Origin: Linum tenue
Lineage: Eukaryota > Streptophyta > Magnoliopsida > Malpighiales > Linaceae
Assembly: GCA_946122785.1 (NCBI GenBank)
Contig: CAMGYJ010000007.1
Location: 37,659,587 to 37,723,586 of the forward strand
Reading direction: 5' to 3'
DNA: 64,000 nucleotides
This document shows positions 10,381 through 20,803 of the stretch, in pieces (position 1 is the first letter of the stretch; each line of letters starts with the position of its first letter). Both the position numbers and the translations under genes were made by a program. The notes below the pieces were generated by a model. That model saw only the letters and a program-made list of their open reading frames with translations. It searched no databases and was not told the origin of the DNA.

Positions 10381-11878
10381 TGACACGCTAAAACACAACA
10401 CCTAACAATGGCCAAGTGTAACCAATGAAAGGGACTGCAGTATAGGCAAGTTTAATTATCAACCCGGGGTCTAGATCTACTGCTTACTCCGTGATTCTCT
10501 ATTATCTAGCAAACTAAGTCGAGTGATTGTTGTGAAAAGTAAAAGCAACAAGAAAGCAGTAAATTGTTCGGGTTTCTAAAGCAGGCAAGAGTCACTCGGG
10601 ATTGAGTCCCCCTAGCCCCTTAGTTAGGTTCAATTGCAATTCCCTGGGTTGATTTACTGTTGATTAGACTGCGGAAGATCCGACAGTAGCTTGGAATCTC
10701 TTAAGCTGACCAAGCCCTCTCAGTCTAACTACCCGGCAGACGACTAGTCTTCACCGGGATAGAAAGCTGAGGCTATGAACACAGAACTCCACTACTGGCG
10801 CCAAGAACACCAGTACAAAGCAGTAAACTGGCTAACTCTCGTATAGCCAATCCCCTACTATCGAATGAAGAGGCTCTAACAACCTAATCAGATTCTATCT
10901 ATCTCAGGTTGCAGCAGAAATTGAGAAAAGCTGATCAGACTCAAATCAATTCAATAAACATGCATCATTCGATTAAAATCAAACAGTAATATCATCCCAA
11001 GTCATTACAATCAAATCCCTAACACAAGGAACTAGGGTTCTTCATACCCAAGTGAGAGAAGGGTTCTACTCCATAGAGAGAGAAGAGAAAACAAGAATCG
11101 GATTAGTCATACTCATAACGATGAGGATAATCTGCTCCGGGACGATGATTTTCACTCCTATGACGATCTCCAGGCTCGATTCGATGAAATCCAGCTCTAG
11201 GACAGCTTCTAGGATGTGTTCTTCGCACTTTCTCTCTCTAGGGCTCTGTTTTTGCTCTGAAAACACGATTCTCTCACTTTTGGCTCGGATTAGGCTTTAA
11301 AACCGGTTTCCCCAAGTTGCACGGCCAGGTGCACGGCCGTGCACAACACCATTCTGGCCGTGCACCTCAAAACGCGGCGTACCATTAAGTCGAACCTCAG
11401 CCAACCCGCACGGCCAGGATTATATGTTGCACGGCCGTGCGTGGCCACGCACAATCCCGTGCGTGCCCACGCACAATCCCGCACGGCCAGGATTATATGT
11501 TGCACGGCCGTGCGTGGCCACGCACAATCCCGTGCGTGCCCACGCACAATCCCGCACGGCCAGGATTATATGTTGCACGGCCGTGCGTGCCCACGCACAA
11601 TCCCGTGCGTGCCCACGCACAATCCCGCACGGCCAAACTGGTCACTTGCACGGCCGTGCGGGTTGTGGATGTGCCCGTGCGACTTCCTCAGAACCTCGCC
11701 ATGCGTCCGATCCTTGTCCAATCGACCTCAAACTCGCTCCCAAGCCTCCATTCACGTACTAGGACCTGAAATATCATAAACAAGCACAACCTAGCGTGAA
11801 ATCGGCCTAAAACACGAGAATCAATACCTCAAACGGAGTAAGAGCAGGGGTAAAACATGTGTAAATAACGGTCTATCA
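10381..11878 (-). repeat. 3-prime LTR of the 10381-16483 element
   Basis: In sense (minus) it begins TGATAGACCG at 11878 and ends GTGTTTTAGCGTGTCA at 10381. It contains three 73-bp GC-rich palindromic repeats in U3. A TATA-like GGTTTTAAAGCC lies near 11295-11306, just downstream of the repeats. Confidence 0.9.
11408..11626. repeat. three 73-bp tandem repeats with GCACGGCCGTGC palindromes
   Basis: Units begin GCACGGCC at 11408, 11481 and 11554, with a partial fourth at 11627. Each holds the 12-base palindrome GCACGGCCGTGC plus GTGCGTGNNCACGCAC-type inverted motifs. The long open frames on both strands here are a by-product of GC-rich repetition and are not genes. Confidence 0.95.
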
Positions 11879-11880
11879 AA

Positions 11881-11919
11881 CTCCCCCACACTTAACCGTT
11901 TGCTTGTCCCCAAGCAAAC
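11881..11919 (-). other. polypurine tract and adjoining hairpin
   Basis: The minus strand TTAAGTGTGGGGGAG abuts the 3-prime LTR and is the plus-strand DNA primer. Next to it GTTTGCTTG-TCCC-CAAGCAAAC (11898-11919) forms a perfect 9-bp stem with a 4-base loop. The same pairing recurs at 5495-5514 and 31011-31032. Confidence 0.8.
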
Positions 11920-13331
11920 CAAGTCAGACACCAGGTAAGCTTACATATTTCAATCAACCAACATTGGGGACAAGTCATAAAGGCACAAAACACGTGAATC
12001 GCACTGGTTTTCAAACATCAACACATGCACAACCTCAATAACAACCTGGACAACCACCACAAAGGACATTCGAGTGCAGCAAATCGAGCAAAGGAAGAGT
12101 CTTCCTTCTGTTCACTGGCCAACCTAGACTTGATTCAACCACTCACTCAAAACAGTCAACTCATGCATCCAACTTAAGACATCAGAATAGAGACCGAGCA
12201 ATCTAGGTCCTCACCGGGGTACAAGAGCATATAGAAAATGAAAATGAATCACTCACTCTCGACCAGTGGGGCCAGGACAATTTGATGCGAAAGATGCGCA
12301 TGCTATTTCTCTCAATACCTATCATCTCTTCACCATGATGGCAGCCTATAAATGCTAGAGTTCACATATGGGGTGTCACCACTAACTAATCAGGAGGTCT
12401 TAGACACAGGTTCAAATGACTGGCTAGGGTCTTGGAGATGGGGAAAAGGCCTTTTAGGTGGTGGAAGTATTCATAGCAAAAGGTTCCACATTTTCCAAAC
12501 ACACAAACACAGTCAAACAACCCGGTATTTCCTTTCTGCTATTCTGCATTACTCAATATCTTAAGAGCACAAGAGCGAAGGAGGCATAAACATCAGCATT
12601 TCCAAGCCAGACTGCTAAGAAACACTGCTTACTGGGCATTATTCAGATTTTTGGCAGTGACTCTCTTTTGCTTTCAATTTTTTTTCTTTGTTTTTCTTTC
12701 ATTTTTCTTTTCATTTCTTAAGAGAGCCACCACTTCTGCATAAATTTCAAATACCTGCCCAACTTTTAAGCACTACCTCCAACACTCACATAGACTATAG
12801 CAGAAACAGCAGAGAATATGTAAAAACCACTATGTGGAACCTTCTAAAAGATGCAACAAGGGTGATTTTTTCCATTATAGACCAAAAGAAAGGATAACAC
12901 ACGGCTCAAAGGGGCTGACTAGGGGATATGACACATCAGGACAGTCAGTTTTGGGCGTGGGCTAATCCTATGCCCCCATCATCTTAGCTAGTGACAACGT
13001 GAATGCTACACATCATGGAAGAGGGATCTATCGCACAAGAAAGAAACGAGCAGGCTCAAATCTCACATGGCTACCTATATGCTCTATCTCACATTCTGAT
13101 ACCCTGAACTAGATGCATAAACGACTGTCAAGAACAAGTAATCAGATCAAGTTAGATCAAGTCACAGTTGGCAAGCAAACAGTTGAAAAACTGAACCCCT
13201 ACATCGTTCTACTGCACATCTCAGTCCTCATCATAGGTTGTCCTAGTCGCAAACAAGTTGTCATGCATTAATCCGAAAATCCAATCAATTCATCCATCAA
13301 AACACAGTGCCAATATGATCAAACAGCAGTA

Positions 13332-13379
13332 CTTGGAGCCCTCAAATCGTAAGATTTGGACAGCGGACTAGGCTCCAAG
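13332..13379 (-). other. conserved two-part stem-loop in the 3-prime untranslated region
   Basis: The outer stem CTTGGAGCC/GGCTCCAAG (13332-13340 with 13371-13379) encloses an inner hairpin CAAATC-GTAA-GATTTG (13343-13358). Homologous structures occur at 31789-31843 and 45909-45952, with different inner-stem bases that still pair. Confidence 0.7.
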
Positions 13380-13411
13380 CACCCAAATAAATATTCCAAC
13401 CGATACAAAGC

Positions 13412-13428
13412 ACCCCCCCACACTTAAG
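13412..13428 (-). other. second, internal polypurine tract
   Basis: The minus strand CTTAAGTGTGGGGGGGG repeats the 3-prime polypurine sequence about 1.5 kb inside the element. Counterparts are at 31877-31892 and, with an expanded G-run, 46018-46034. Confidence 0.6.
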
Positions 13429-13615
13429 CACGACATTGCCCTCAATGGAGTAGAGGGAAAGATAAGGGGAACGATGTTACCAGATTGGAACACTGCTGGG
13501 GGACTGGAAGTGGACCACTCAGCGGGGCTAGCATCAGCAAAACACACTGGGTGATAGAAACCATAGTTCCAAGTGGACAAACCGACAAAAACAAACGAAA
13601 GAAAAACAAACCTTG

Positions 13616-13633
13616 GTGGGGTTGCCTCCCCAC
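13616..13633 (-). other. ORF-end hairpin GTGGGG-AGGCAA-CCCCAC
   Basis: Perfect 6-bp stem with a 6-base loop on the minus strand, just downstream of the ORF stop and next to AAGAAGCTCTT. The stem matches the homologue at 32144-32161, while the loop differs by one base. Confidence 0.7.
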
Positions 13634-13669
13634 AAGAGCTTCTTTTACGTCTTAGCTAGACGGTGGCTC

Positions 13670-14911
13670 CTAAGTTTCGGTCCACCCCAAAACCTCCTTG
13701 AAGTTGAGGTTCTCATTAATGAGGTGGAGTCTCAAGTCACGAGCATGTGATGTGATAGGTGATGAAGACGGCTCATGACCTTGAGGAAGATGAAGTCTCC
13801 ACTCACGAGACCTCTCCTTCGCATCTGCTCTTGTCTCATTGCCCCAAACCAGATAAGATATATTCGATTGACCACCATCGTATCCACCAAGAGGGATTGA
13901 TGTTGATGTGGTCTTAGTTGGGCAAAGAGACACTGCAAATGGGTCCTTGCCAAGCAGCTCCTCGAAGTTTGGTGGAGATATCAAGTGTAACATAGGCTCG
14001 GTGCAAGCCCCTTCCACCTCAACTTCATCCTCAGCCTGGACGCCAATTGCTTCCACAACCCCCCTACCTTCTTCAAAATGTGGTCTCTCCCCTTGGAAAA
14101 GATCAAGAACTACCTCTTCTTTACTTTCTTCCTCATCCTCCACAACTTTCTTCCTCATCCTTGCTCGCTCTTCTTCTTCTAGAACATATTGGAGAGCAAG
14201 TCGCCAAGCAATTTCTTCAAGGGAATCATCTTGCATCTCCTCGCACAAGTCCAGCATGTTAGAGCAAAAATGAGGAACGGTGTGATCTGCCACCAGAGGA
14301 CTTTCATGATCATGATTATCATGGAAGTTCTCTGTGATAACTTCTGTAGGCTCCTCAACGCCCCCGCTGCCCTTGTCATCCTCCGCCTCTTCTAGCGAAG
14401 TAGCAGAAAGGTGATCTTGAGCAGGCTGTGAGCAAATTTGCTTCACCCACTCTGTTTGCTTCGCTGAGCACTGAACAGTCTGCTCCATGTCATGGAGCAA
14501 TGAGGGATCGGAAGAGTCAAGGGCTTGGATTTGAAGATCCATCTTGGAGCATGCTCTCTCAGCGTCTCGAGCAAACTGCTCCACGAGAAGTCTTAATTGT
14601 TTGTTCGGATCTTCCAGTGAAGTGTAGCATGGCTCTGCTGGTTGTGGCAGGAACTCTTCTTGAAAAGGATATTGTTCCTGAGGTTCCCAAGGGTTTGGTT
14701 GTTCTCCATAGTAGGGGGGTTGGTACTGATATCCGAATCCATAGTCTTCTCCTCCTTGATTGCTCCAGGAAGTCTCGGGGGTAATACCACACGGATGGTG
14801 ATTGATACCCCCAATGGTTGTAGAAGCCATGAGGATCCATGTTTCAGAGCTGCACCAACAAAAACAAAACACCCAAGTGAAAAGCAAGGGTGGAAAGGAA
14901 AAGAAATGCAA
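13670..14911 (-). CDS. acidic ORF of the non-autonomous element, function unknown
   Basis: A 413-codon minus-strand frame ending KEVLGWTET. After a P/Y/Q-rich start (NQGGEDYGFGYQYQPPYY) come a helix-prone section LRLLVEQFARDAERACSKMD, an acidic middle (EEEERARMRKKVVEDEEESK) and a conserved tail with LISPPNFEELLGKDPFA and VWGNET. There is no CCHC finger, DTG protease or YxDD-type motif. Compared with the relic at 7481-8749, the ancestral start is MDPHGF at 14838-14840 in another frame, and one extra C in a C-run near 14780 shifts it. The upstream ATG at 14911 keeps the frame open but may not be the natural start. It is possibly a divergent gag or RNA-packaging protein; I do not recognise the family. 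Confidence 0.6.
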   Translation of the reverse strand: MHFFSFPPLLFTWVFCFCWCSSETWILMASTTIGGINHHPCGITPETSWSNQGGEDYGFGYQYQPPYYGEQPNPWEPQEQYPFQEEFLPQPAEPCYTSLEDPNKQLRLLVEQFARDAERACSKMDLQIQALDSSDPSLLHDMEQTVQCSAKQTEWVKQICSQPAQDHLSATSLEEAEDDKGSGGVEEPTEVITENFHDNHDHESPLVADHTVPHFCSNMLDLCEEMQDDSLEEIAWRLALQYVLEEEERARMRKKVVEDEEESKEEVVLDLFQGERPHFEEGRGVVEAIGVQAEDEVEVEGACTEPMLHLISPPNFEELLGKDPFAVSLCPTKTTSTSIPLGGYDGGQSNISYLVWGNETRADAKERSREWRLHLPQGHEPSSSPITSHARDLRLHLINENLNFKEVLGWTET

Positions 14912-14964
14912 TAAATAAAAAGCTAGAGTAACAAATTTTCACATTTCCCCAATAACCTAGAGGG

Positions 14965-14982
14965 TCCCCGGCAACGGCGCCA
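14965..14982 (-). other. primer binding site, tRNA-Asp type
   Basis: Minus-strand TGGCGCCGTTGCCGGGGA lies six bases inside the 5-prime LTR. It is the primer site characteristic of plant Athila/Tat-group elements, which prime from the 3-prime end of tRNA-Asp. Confidence 0.9.
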
Positions 14983-14988
14983 AAAACT

Positions 14989-16483
14989 TGACACGCTAAA
15001 ACACAACACCTAACAATGGCCAAGTGTAACCAATGAAAGGGACTGCAGTATAGGCAAGTTTAATTATCAACCCGGGGTCTAGATCTACTGCTTACTCCGT
15101 GATTCTCTATTATCTAGCAAACTAAGTCGAGTGATTGTTGTGAAAAGTAAAAGCAACAAGAAAGCAGTAAATTGTTCGGGTTTCTAAAGCAGGCAAGAGT
15201 CACTCGGGATTGAGTCCCCCTAGCCCCTTGGTTAGGTTCAATTGCAATTCCCTGGGTTGATTACTGTTGATTAGACTGCGGAAGATCCGACAGTAGCTTG
15301 GAATCTCTTAAGCTGACCAAGCCCTCTCAGTCTAACTACCCGGCAGACGACTAGTCTTCACCGGGATAGAAAGCTGAGGCTATGAACACAGAACTCCACT
15401 ACTGGCGCCAAGAACACCGGTACAAAGCAGTAAACTGGCTAACTCTCGTATAGCCAATCCCCTACTATCGAATGAAGAGGCTCTAACAACCTAATCAGAT
15501 TCTATCTATCTCAGGTTGCAGTAGAAATTGAGAAAAGCTGATCAGACTCAAATCAATTCAATAAACATGCATCATTCGATTAAAATCAAACAGTAATATC
15601 ATCCCAAGTCATTACAATCAAATCCCTAACACAAGGAACTAGGGTTTCTTCATACCCAAGTGAGAGAAGGGTTCTACTCCATAGAGAGAGAAGAGAAAAC
15701 AAGAATCGGATTAGTCATACTCATAACGATGAGGATAATCTGCTCCGGGACGATGATTTCACTCCTATGACGATCTCCAGGCTCGATTCGATGAAATCCA
15801 GCTCTAGGACAGCTTCTAGGATGTGTTCTTCGCACTTTCTCTCTCTAGGGCTCTGTTTTTGCTCTGAAAACACGATTCTCTCACTTTTGGCTCGGATTAG
15901 GCTTTAAAACCGGTTTCCCCCGAGTTGCACGGCCAGGTGCACGGCCGTGCACAACACCATTCTGGCCGTGCACCTCAAAAGCGGCGTACCATTAAGTCGA
16001 ACCTCAGCCAACTCGCACGGCCAGGATTGCACCTTGCACGGCCGTGCGTGGCCACGCACAATCCCGTGCGTGCCCACGCACAATCCCGCACGGCCAGGAT
16101 TATATGTTGCACGGCCGTGCGTGGCCACGCACAATCCCGTGCGTGCCCACGCACAATCCCGCACGGCCAGGAATATGTTGCACGGCCGTGCGTGCCCACG
16201 CACAATCCCGTGCGTGCCCACGCACAATCCCGCACGGCCAAACTGGTCACTTGCACGGCCGTGCGGGTTGTGGATGTGCCCGTGCGACTTCCTCAGAACC
16301 TCGCCATGCGTCCGATCCTTGTCCAATCGACCTCAAACTCGCTCCCAAGCCTCCATTCACGTACTAGGACCTGAAATATCATAAACAAGCACAACCTAGC
16401 GTGAAATCGGCCTAAAACACGAGAATCAATACCTCAAACGGAGTAAGAGCAGGGTAAAAACATGTGTAAATAACGGTCTATCA
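14989..16483 (-). repeat. 5-prime LTR of the 10381-16483 element
   Basis: Matches 10381-11878 base for base apart from a few substitutions and 1-2 base indels. Its three palindromic units (from 16015, 16088 and 16161, ending at 16231) are 73, 73 and 71 bases long. It supplies the promoter for the element, in front of the primer site at 14965-14982. Confidence 0.9.
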
Positions 16484-17786
16484 GTTAGGTTTTAGTGAAG
16501 ATAAAAGGTGGCCCCAGTGCTTTTGGGAAAGTCGTCCACTTTGTTAGGAATTATCCCGGAGCATCATGATTCTCTGGCCATGTGTTTGGAGGCTTTTGAT
16601 TGTCCAAATGACGTATTAGGGGTGATTTTCCTCCTCATAAAACATAACCAAAGAGTTATAAATAGAGCTATAAAGCTAGAAGTCGAAAGGAGGAGGAGAC
16701 GAGAGGTCAAAGAAAGGTTGTTACTCTTCCGATAGAGCAACCCTCTTGACTTATAGTGACCCCACTTACGAGGGAGAATCGTCGGTGAAATCGCAACCAT
16801 TGGGCCTAATTTCTCTAGTCTGGCCGCTTAATTCTGAGGTCTCTTGGAATCTTCGTTTCCATCAACGAACATCCATGAAACCCTACCATGGTTGGCGAAA
16901 TTTCTTCATTGAGTAGGTATGTGAACCCTAGGGGTTCTGGCCATGTAAACTCTATGATTTGGTTAATCCGATTGTTTGATTTTCATATGTGTGATGTTTA
17001 GTCGATTCGAATGATTTCTTAGTCGACCTTGAACTCTTTTGAAGTGCAAGGATCGAAATCCTAGTCATTTAAGATGAGGCTAGCAATAGTATTCATACTC
17101 AATCGAACCCCATTCAATCAAACGGAATGACGCTTCAATTAAGGAATTCGAAGGGTCCTTGTCGGCCATTAGTTCAAGTGAATGCTTTGACACAAGGTGG
17201 GATCTAACGAAATAAGAAATTGGCAACTCGTATGCTCCGATCATCAAGGGTTCATGGTTAAGAGACCTAGGGAGAACATTACATATGCAACGCTTTCCTT
17301 CTCTACTCTCTACTTCTCGGATAGCTTTAAGTTTACTTTTCTGCATCGCTTTATCTTTCGAACACCTACATTCTGCAAAATCGGAGGCACCTCAACCTCC
17401 TAGATCAACCTCTTCTTCAATAGAATCATACATCACTTTCAAAGTAAGGATTTTGCAAGAGTCCCGAGGGAATAGGATACTACACTGGTCTATACTACAC
17501 GACATATCCAATTTTGGCGGCGGAGACATCTCGCGAACTTTAGAAAATGGAACGAGGAACGCGTTCAATTTTTTGCTTCACAATGCTCATGCCTTCCAAG
17601 AAAATCGGCGCCAGAAGCTTTGAATTCCCATATATTTTCGGCGTTCATATCCTCGATTTTCTAAGAGACTGTAAATGCTTCAATCTTCCTAACATGAAAG
17701 ATTGGATTGCTCCATGGATGGACCACGATCCATCTTTTCATATAATTTGGTTTAGGAAAACTGAATCGTAGTCGCTCCATGAAACA

Positions 17787-17804
17787 TGGTATCGTTACCA
17801 GGAG
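17787..17804 (+). other. degenerate tRNA-Asp-type primer binding site
   Basis: TGGTATCGTTACCAGGAG directly after the LTR end CA compares with TGGCGCCGTTGCCGGGGA. All differences are C-to-T or G-to-A. It marks the start of the body of a plus-strand element that was later hit by the solo LTR at 17851. Confidence 0.5.
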
Positions 17805-17850
17805 CTAATCCTCAAGTACCCTAATCACGGATTCACAAACGTCCACCTAG

Positions 17851-19213
17851 TGATAACATTGAATTTGCACATGTTTTTACCCTCATCTCTTGATTGTTTA
17901 GCTTGGTTTTTATCCTAATTTGGCCTATTTTGAGCTAGGTTGTGTTCCTTTGTCACATTTCAGGTCCTAACATATAAAGTGAAGCATAGGCACAAGTTTC
18001 AAGTCAATCGGAGATCAATTGGCGACTCAGGGGGAGAAACTTGGGAATGACTTGAGGAATAATGGATTTCTACCTCATTTTATGTACAAATAATCATGTA
18101 AGCTTGTCATGAAAAGAAAGAGAACGAGACTACGAGCATCTGGGATCAAACGACACCTGAATCAGAGGTCAAACGAGTTCAACGAAGTTTAGGAGTGCAT
18201 GCAAGAAATTGTGCACGGCCGTGTAATATTGTGCACGGCCGTGTGAGTTTTCCAGGAGGTTTTCACGGCCAAAACCCCAATTTGCACAGCCGTGCAAGTA
18301 GGGGGTGCGAATCTCAGTGGGTATAAAAGTTGTTTTGCGATTTTTGGAGAGCTGGGTTTTGGATCCCAAACATCCAAGGGACGAACCAAAGAGAGAGAGG
18401 GAGATCTAGAGCCATTCTTGGAGCTATTTTGGATGATTATTCACCATTGAAGCTCAAGGAACAAGTCTAGACATGAAGATTGAAGATCTAGAAAGTTATA
18501 CTGTAATCTCTCTTCTCTATGGAGTAACTTCCCTTCACGTAGGTTTTGAGGAACCCTAGTTCCATGTGTTAGGATCTTGGTTGTTTGAATCTTTGGATGC
18601 TATATTGTTTGGTTATAATCTATTGAGGCATGTTTTGTTGAGTCAATTGGATCTTGATCACATACTATTGATTTCTGCTTTAAACTATGGTAGATAGAAT
18701 CTGATTAGGTTGATAGAGCTTCTTCAATTGATAGGAGTGAATTGATTGTACGAGATTCAATCAATTCACTGCTTTGTACTGGAATTTGTTCCAAGTAGTG
18801 GAGATATGTGCGAATCGCCTTAGCAGTCTATCCCGGTGAAGGCTAGTCACCTGTCGGGTATTCTGTCTAAGAGGGTTTGGTCAGCTTAAGAGATTCCAAA
18901 TTATTTTCGGATCTCCGCAGTTTAATCAACAGTAAAGCAACCAAAAGGAATTATAACTTGGATATAATTGAGGAGCTAGGGGGAATCATACCTAAGTGAG
19001 TTTCCAACCTGTAATTAGTAGTTTTACTTAGTTTAGTTAGTAGAGTAGTTTAGTTAATCAATCCTTAATCTAGTTTGCTAGATAATGAACTGAAGCTGAG
19101 TAATAGTAACTCTAGAGACCCGTGGATTCGATATTATTACTTGTGCCACTATACTGCAAGCCCTTTCATTGGTTACACTTGGTCATTGTTAGGAGTTGTG
19201 TTCTAGCGAGTCA
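17851..19213 (+). mobile_element. solo LTR, Athila-like
   Basis: A single 1363-bp LTR starting TGATAACATT and ending GCGAGTCA is flanked by the exact 5-bp duplication CCTAG at 17846-17850 and 19214-19218. It has two GTGCACGGCCGTG palindromes at about 18210-18245, a TATA box TATAAAA near 18321-18328, and the leader with AGGAACCCTAG. No primer site or polypurine tract adjoins it. It is therefore the product of recombination between the two LTRs of a former full element. Confidence 0.9.
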
Positions 19214-19296
19214 CCTAGCCACACTTCGCGCTAGGTTTAGGATGTGTAGTGTTAGATTCCGTGAAAACACTTTATAGGCATATCATCTGGAATAAC

Positions 19297-19500
19297 ATGG
19301 ACGATCAATTAATTGAAGAATTCGATAAGGTATCTGAGTTGTTTTGAATGAAAGAGACTGACATGTGTCGACCCGTTTTGGAGGAAGCTTTTGCAACCCA
19401 AAAACAGTTGAAATTGATACAAGATCAGCTCCAAGCAGCTCGTGACCAAGTATTCATGTATCTAGAAAGAATAAATTGAGAAACAATAAGAAGCAACTAG
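19297..19500 (+). pseudogene. degenerate start of a retroelement ORF
   Basis: From ATG at 19297 the frame reads MDDQLIEEFDKVSELF, a stop, then MKETDMCRPVLEEAF and KQLKLIQDQLQAARDQV. It lies where the body of the plus-strand element with its primer site at 17787 would continue, once the solo LTR is removed. The hydrophilic helical reading would suit a gag-like start, but there is no diagnostic motif. Confidence 0.3.
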
Positions 19501-19547
19501 AGAAGTATAGTGAATTAGTTTAGTGGAAGCATATGGTATAGACTCGA

Positions 19548-19656
19548 GGGTGATATAAGTTACTTTTTGTGATTAAGTACTACTAAAAAGGATTCAAACC
19601 TGGGACCTCCAGACTCAAGACTAGTAGTATTACCACTAGACTAATCCCTTGTTCGT
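19548..19656 (-). mobile_element. short tRNA-derived SINE
   Basis: On the minus strand an A box TAGTCTAGTGG (19633-19643) is followed by a B box GGTTTGAATCC (19590-19600), the internal polymerase III promoter of tRNAs. The unit is flanked by an imperfect 20-bp direct repeat beginning AGCATATGGTA (19528-19547 and 19657-19676, two mismatches). This fits a retroposed SINE and not a tRNA gene, because no acceptor or anticodon stem can be folded. Confidence 0.65.
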
Positions 19657-19676
19657 AGCATATGGTAAATACTCGA

Positions 19677-20803
19677 TATCATATCGGTGATGAAGTTCGG
19701 CGGCACCGTTTCTTTTCGACGAAGCTCGAGATTGAAGAATATATGTCTCTGCTTTGTCACTTTGTATGATTTTTTTGTTCATTTCTAGGGTAAAATATTC
19801 ATTTAAAGTTAAATTATTTAATTAAAATTATTGGGGGAAAATAGCAAAACGGCGTGGGAAGACGAAGTTAAGGATCCTCCGTTTGCTTTTGGCAGCTGCG
19901 ATTTGGATTGGTTTCATGGACCGAATTTGGGCTTATTAATAAAATAAATTTGTGCCACTTCACGCTCTTGTGGACCAATGACAAACAGCCGCACCGGTGG
20001 CGCACAGTAGCATTCGCCCTATCAATTATCTTGCACATATCTTTTCATTTTCCTCTCTCGTTCTAGTTGATCTTCTTCATCGAGTTAGGGTTTTCAGAAG
20101 AAGCTAATCGAAAGAAGGAAAAGATAAATATTTAGGGTCATTTGGAGAATGTGAGTCTAAATCTAGAGATTCTACAAAATCTAGATTTTAATTTTTGTGA
20201 TTGTTAGACTATGATTATGAAAAATTTAGCGTTTGGTAATTATGATTAGTGCAAAATATAGATTTTAATGTTTAATAAAAAGGCACATGTATCCCCCACT
20301 AGTATGGAGTCATAACCAGTACAACCTAATTTTTAAACTAATCGACATTAGCCATTGACTAGTACGATATCGTGCAAACAAAATATGCACGTTGTGCAGA
20401 TGCAGACTATCAACTCTATTGCGGCTCACATGATGAGCAAGCCACCATATGTTGTTCCAAATATCAAGACCTTCACATTGAATATTGAACATGTAAAGAA
20501 GGGGAAATGAGCAGAGGAACAAGAAAAATGACTATAGATTTTGCTAGCCAAAGAACGTGAGCCACATACTTCCTAGGCGACGAACGATGGAGACCAATTA
20601 TGAGGGATAGCATACTGGCACCAAGACTGCAACTTCTTTTCCACTACACATTACTGGGCAGAGAAGGGAGTCCAAGATTATGTATTCTTGTTGGGTAGAA
20701 ATAAGGGCTAATATCACTACAACACCAGAACTATACAAAAAAAAGTCATGTGTGTCCTATTTATTCAATATTCTTTTCACAGGTGGAAAGAGACTCCCTT
20801 TAA
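19677..20803. other. AT-rich intergenic DNA
   Basis: No gene is recognisable. At 20050-20150 a CT-rich stretch, a TTAGGGTTTT telo-box and a splice-donor-like GAGAAT|GTGAGTC look like the 5-prime untranslated exon of a lost or unrecognised gene. No coding exon follows before the LINE relic. Confidence 0.3.

Larger units (their letters stand above)
10381..16483 (-). mobile_element. complete non-autonomous Athila-like LTR retrotransposon
   Basis: Two near-identical LTRs (10381-11878 and 14989-16483) start TG and end CA. The element is flanked by the 5-bp duplication GTTAG at 10376-10380 and 16484-16488. Orientation is minus: the primer site is at 14965-14982 and the polypurine tract at 11881-11895. 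The 3.1-kb body has one unfamiliar ORF (13670-14911) and no reverse transcriptase, RNase H or integrase, so it must have been moved by proteins of another element. By hand count the LTRs differ at roughly ten substitutions plus several 1-2 base indels over about 1.49 kb, so insertion was recent. Confidence 0.9.
10211..17786 (+). mobile_element. Athila-like LTR (plus copy), split by the element at 10381-16483
   Basis: The LTR pieces are 10211-10380 and 16489-17786. The join is clear because GCC-ATGGTTAG at the left and GTTAGGTTTTAGTGAAG at the right match one unbroken stretch of the neighbouring minus copy. The later part shares GGTGGGATCTAA and CTCCGATCATCAAGGG with the copy at 4452-5475. It ends in CA at 17786, directly before a degenerate primer site. 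This makes it the 5-prime LTR of a plus-strand element whose body is mostly gone. Confidence 0.65.

Noticed and set aside
11408..11626. Regularly spaced repeats that might recall a CRISPR array
   Set aside because: The units are fully tandem without unique spacers, lie in an LTR of a plant element and occur in both LTRs.
11290..11779. Several overlapping frames on both strands rich in HAQSRAC/RTIPHGQ repeats (also at 15904-16384)
   Set aside because: They read through the 73-bp GC-rich tandem repeat in several frames at once. The composition, not selection, keeps them open.
19590..19643. Possible minus-strand tRNA gene
   Set aside because: A and B boxes are present, but acceptor and anticodon stems are not, and the unit has SINE-type flanking repeats.
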